DNA of 64,000 nt from contig CM037836.1 in NCBI GenBank assembly GCA_021234535.1, positions 24,480,769 through 24,544,768 of the forward strand. Direction: 5' to 3'. Below are positions 60,562 through 64,000 of the stretch, in pieces. The DNA comes from Stichopus chloronotus (lineage: Eukaryota > Echinodermata > Holothuroidea > Aspidochirotida > Stichopodidae). Under the pieces are notes generated by a model. That model was not told where the DNA came from. It worked only from the letters and a program-made list of their open reading frames with translations, and made no database searches. The position numbers were made by a program, and so were the translations under genes. How positions within the stretch are numbered: the stretch's first letter is position 1; every line of letters starts with the position of its first letter.

Positions 60562-63500
60562 GTAAGGTGCCATGCAAAGTGCTCAATATATCCAGTAGAA
60601 ATTGTAAGTTTATATGACAGTGACTTCTTCTGTCCGTTTTCGCTAATTTTGCTCTTTTTCATTATTTCGTGCCTGAAGACTTGAAGTAAGACCATTAATT
60701 ACCTCAGATCTATGGACCTCAAAAGTACTTGACTGGAGTGGCTTAGTATTTCTGTGGTAGCTAGTGATCAACTTGAACAACAGTGTTAAAGAAATCAAAC
60801 CTTTAAAGGAAAATAGGGTATTTAAAATGTACCAAGATGTCATATAGAGGAAAAAGGTTTTACTCATTGTTAAACCATTCATTTTCACTAATAAATATCT
60901 GTAAAAGTCAGACATTGTACTAGAAAGATTGTCATAAGGATTAGTTACAGAAGTTGCATCATATGTACTGTATATTTGTGAGTTTGGGTGAAAAAATTAT
61001 TTTTGAGCAACCTCTAAGTGAAGTGCTATCTGTGAGGAACACATTTCCTAAAAGGTACTGTCCTTCTGTTTGTTGAGTAATTTTTTATTCTTCATCCATA
61101 CTGTAGCATTGGTTTGAGAAATATGATTTTTTTTTATTTCCCTTTAAATAATACACATGGAGTATTAATAGTCCATTTGCTCCTCACTTTAATACTGCTG
61201 TTCACCCGTCATATATGCACTGTATCTACAGTCGTTAGGAAACCTGTTAACCTTTGAAATCGTCTCTCAATCAAAGAACTGCATCATTGTAACCTAACTA
61301 TCCCTAATTTTTTGAACTGCAGTGAGCGTAAAGTCTCTTAAATTGGTTGCAGATCTCTCTTCAGTATATTTCACTGTCTTTGCATTTTCCCTTGGATACA
61401 TCATCTTTATGAGTATTATTAAACCCTGAAGTGTTATCAAAAGTCTCTCTTTTTTCTGTAAATTTCGGGCGTTTCTGATTAATTAGTTTCTCCGGTGTTG
61501 TTCAATTCCCAATAGTCACATCAAATGTTGGCAAGTTCAAATTTTTGGGACACAGATACGTGTTGTAATTACAGAAAAACATAGAGTGACTCACTTGAAG
61601 TAACTGTAAATTCATTTGAGAAGTGAAAAAGAATGGCAGAGAGAGTTTGTCTGTTTCATCAATTGTGAACAAAACCATGGGAAATATCAGCAAAATTGAT
61701 GATGAAAAATAAAATTGAATGCTGCTTGTAAGAAAACACGATTAGTGACTGGGGAAATTTTAGGTGGGGAATATCTACAAAATTGACTAAATCATCTCAA
61801 TATCTTGTCTGTGAAAAAAGCCATAACTGAACGTTCTTGCCAAACTCTTTTCTGAAAATTGAAGTTGCATGTTTCACATCTTACACACATTTTTAGGACT
61901 CTGGAGGCAGATTGTATGATTGTATTATTTTACCTAGCTCGTCTCTCACCACCATAAAATACAGCAACAGTAACCTGATTGACACAATGTTAGTGTTGAA
62001 CATGGCTAGATTGTATGTACTATAGTCCTATTTTGTGTGAATTCTTGCCTTACCTACAGCTGTATGCTTGTCAAGAAACAACCATCTCTGTGATATACAA
62101 ACATACTGTACATATCCATTATATCCATTCAACCCATTACCAGACAACCTCATGCAGTGTAATTTTGATGTCATAATCTGCAGACATATGTTGTCCTCAT
62201 GAAAAGTTTACTCGATCCTTGTACCCAAAATTGGTATCTGCACTGTGGGTCTGATAGTGAGTTTTGCTGTAGGTGTGTTTTGAACTTTGTTTTAATCGAA
62301 CTTGCAGGGACTGCACTGTACCAGAAAAACTGGTCATACTATGCTGTCATTTATTCAGTGCTGTAAGCCAATTAACATTTGACCATCTCTTTAAAACTTA
62401 TCTAATTTTATTAACACGAAGAAGAAAAAAACTCTACAAAGTTGGTATTCATCCTAGGTAGATGGATTGCTTGTCATATTTTTGTTGTTGTATATTACTT
62501 GTTTTATATTACATTTTGTTGTTGTATGTTACATGTCATGGCTCATCCTAACGGGGTTAGCCTAGGGTACGGTGTCAGAATTGATTTCAAATGCACTTTG
62601 AGGAAGGTCAAACTTAATGCATTAGTGAACCAAGGGGTAAGTAAAGTCACTCAAGTAAACACCAGTGAGTTATGTGGATTATGCAGGTTTCTCAGGTGAC
62701 ATTACCAAGGTACCTGACACATGTAGAAAGTTCTATTGAGACTTTAATGTACCCAACAGACAGAAAAACAGAAAAAAAAAAAGAATGCCAACCAAAAAGA
62801 AAAAAAAAATTCTTCTCCGGCATCATTGTTACCTCTCTTTGCATTGAACAAATCCAATGTTGTTTTGAAGTCAGTCTTGATCTATTTTCTATTGGCAGAT
62901 AAATGAAATGTCCTTGTATAGTAGAGAGGACTTTTTCATTTCATGCTGTTACTTGAGGAAACAGTTTAAATTGGTGCGGTATAGGATGTAATGTCCTCCA
63001 AAAATGATAATACACTAATCATTAGGGTGGGGTACCTCTTGTGGCCAGGAAATGTGAGATTCAACGTAAGTGATATACACAAAAGTAATCAAATGCTTGA
63101 TAAACCATACAGAAGCAACACTACCAGAGATAAATTCATCATTACATGAGGATGTATAAAGTGGGAATATAGAGTTTGGGTACTTTAAAGAAATGTTGGG
63201 GTACTTAAAAATTTGGAAACTAGTGGATAGTTTTATGAAACCAGTTACAAATTGTGAGGCTGTGGCGAGCTTTTATGAATTCATCTGCAGAGACCTACCT
63301 GTACCCCTTCACCTCTAAAAATAACAAAAAAAAAACAAGTATGAGGGAACTGAAAAAAACTGTAGTTTGAATTTGAGAGCCTGCTCATGTGGATACTGCA
63401 GTTATTGAAGTTTATAGAGGTTTTGCCTTCTTACCTTGCTGGAGGAGTTTTGTTACCTGTAGGTACAGTACTTTGAGCAGTTACTGGTTTGAAATAAAGC

Positions 63501-64000
63501 TAAATGTCTAAAGATGTCAACATTCTATCCAATGGATAAGTAGCATCTAGAAGATCAGATTTTAAGTGGTATTTTGATTGAAAGCAATTCACCTGGCAAT
63601 TTATCAGCTGAGTTCATTTTGAAAGCCAATAATTGACATTTACCAATTAGCTATAAGGTGCGTCCTCTGTGTGGGTACATGTATACTGTATTACTGAATA
63701 ATTTTGCTCTGTTAACATTCGTACAGCATCAGTCGCTGTGGAACCAGACAAAATTAATGTCTAGGAAACACGTGCATATGCACGTTGAGATTGCTTTGTG
63801 GTATTTGATTAATCGATGGTGGATGAAAATGTTACTGGTTGCCCCACATTTTCATTGATACCCAAAGACATCACTCAGCAGTACTCTATAGTCCTCCTGT
63901 GTGCACTCAAAGCTTATTCATAGTGAACTGCATATTGATTCTCTCCATCTACGCTGAATGCATCGTGCAGACATCTTTGAATGTTTTGTAACCCGTGAAA
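60562..64000 (+). other. Intron 4 of the voltage-sensor gene, running off the window
   Basis: No acceptable phase-0 exon encoding S3 or S4 was found before the end. AT-rich with A runs near 62765-62810; no gene or clear repeat recognised. Confidence 0.5.

Noticed and set aside
1..64000. CRISPR arrays, bacterial operons, rRNA genes
   Set aside because: Splice sites, introns and animal transposon classes show this is a eukaryotic nuclear sequence. No regularly spaced repeat-spacer structure or rRNA sequence is present.

Overview
The window is animal nuclear DNA: AT-rich, intron-bearing, with GT/AG splice sites and a dense scatter of decayed transposons. The transposon mix (short-LTR Ty3-like element, P/THAP element, Penelope-like palindrome, hAT and TTAA MITEs, a CR1/jockey-like LINE) and the frequent TAGGCCTA-type strings fit a marine deuterostome. 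My guess is an echinoderm, perhaps a sea cucumber, but no marker in the window settles this.

Left part (1-7000). Two exons of a minus-strand RING-finger E3 ligase (2108-2229 and 1210-1355) join in phase to give a complete C3HC4 RING. To their left is a TTAA-flanked MITE carrying a nested hAT MITE; an empty copy of the same MITE lies at 26226-26482. To their right is an internally deleted LTR retrotransposon (4908-7000) complete with target-site duplication, primer site, polypurine tract and a gag-protease ORF that stops just inside reverse transcriptase.

Middle (7000-31000). There is no intact gene here. A frameshifted carboxylesterase/cholinesterase pseudogene lies on the minus strand (about 14578-16030). 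The rest is degenerate tandem arrays, foldback sequences, a Penelope-like head-to-head palindrome (23707-24269), a tandem TGACCT-rich repeat, and a dead LINE (29345-30716). An unnamed ~0.6 kb repeat at 7985-8570 recurs inverted at 32720-33330.

Right part (31572 to the window end). One gene fills this half on the plus strand. Four short exons (31572-31585, 36401-36514, 53612-53724, 60482-60561) join in perfect phase to encode the first 107 residues of a voltage-sensor protein most like the Hv1 proton channel (HVCN1), covering S1 and most of S2. The rest must lie beyond base 64000. The S1 residue aligned with the human selectivity-filter Asp112 is His, and the residue aligned with zinc-binding His140 is Ser. 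Its introns hold a tRNA-type SINE, a second copy of the TGACCT repeat with nuclear-receptor DR1-like sites, an AT-rich minisatellite, and a 2.6 kb P element with perfect 30-bp terminal inverted repeats, an 8-bp target duplication, a THAP exon and a transposase C-terminus, but with the middle missing.
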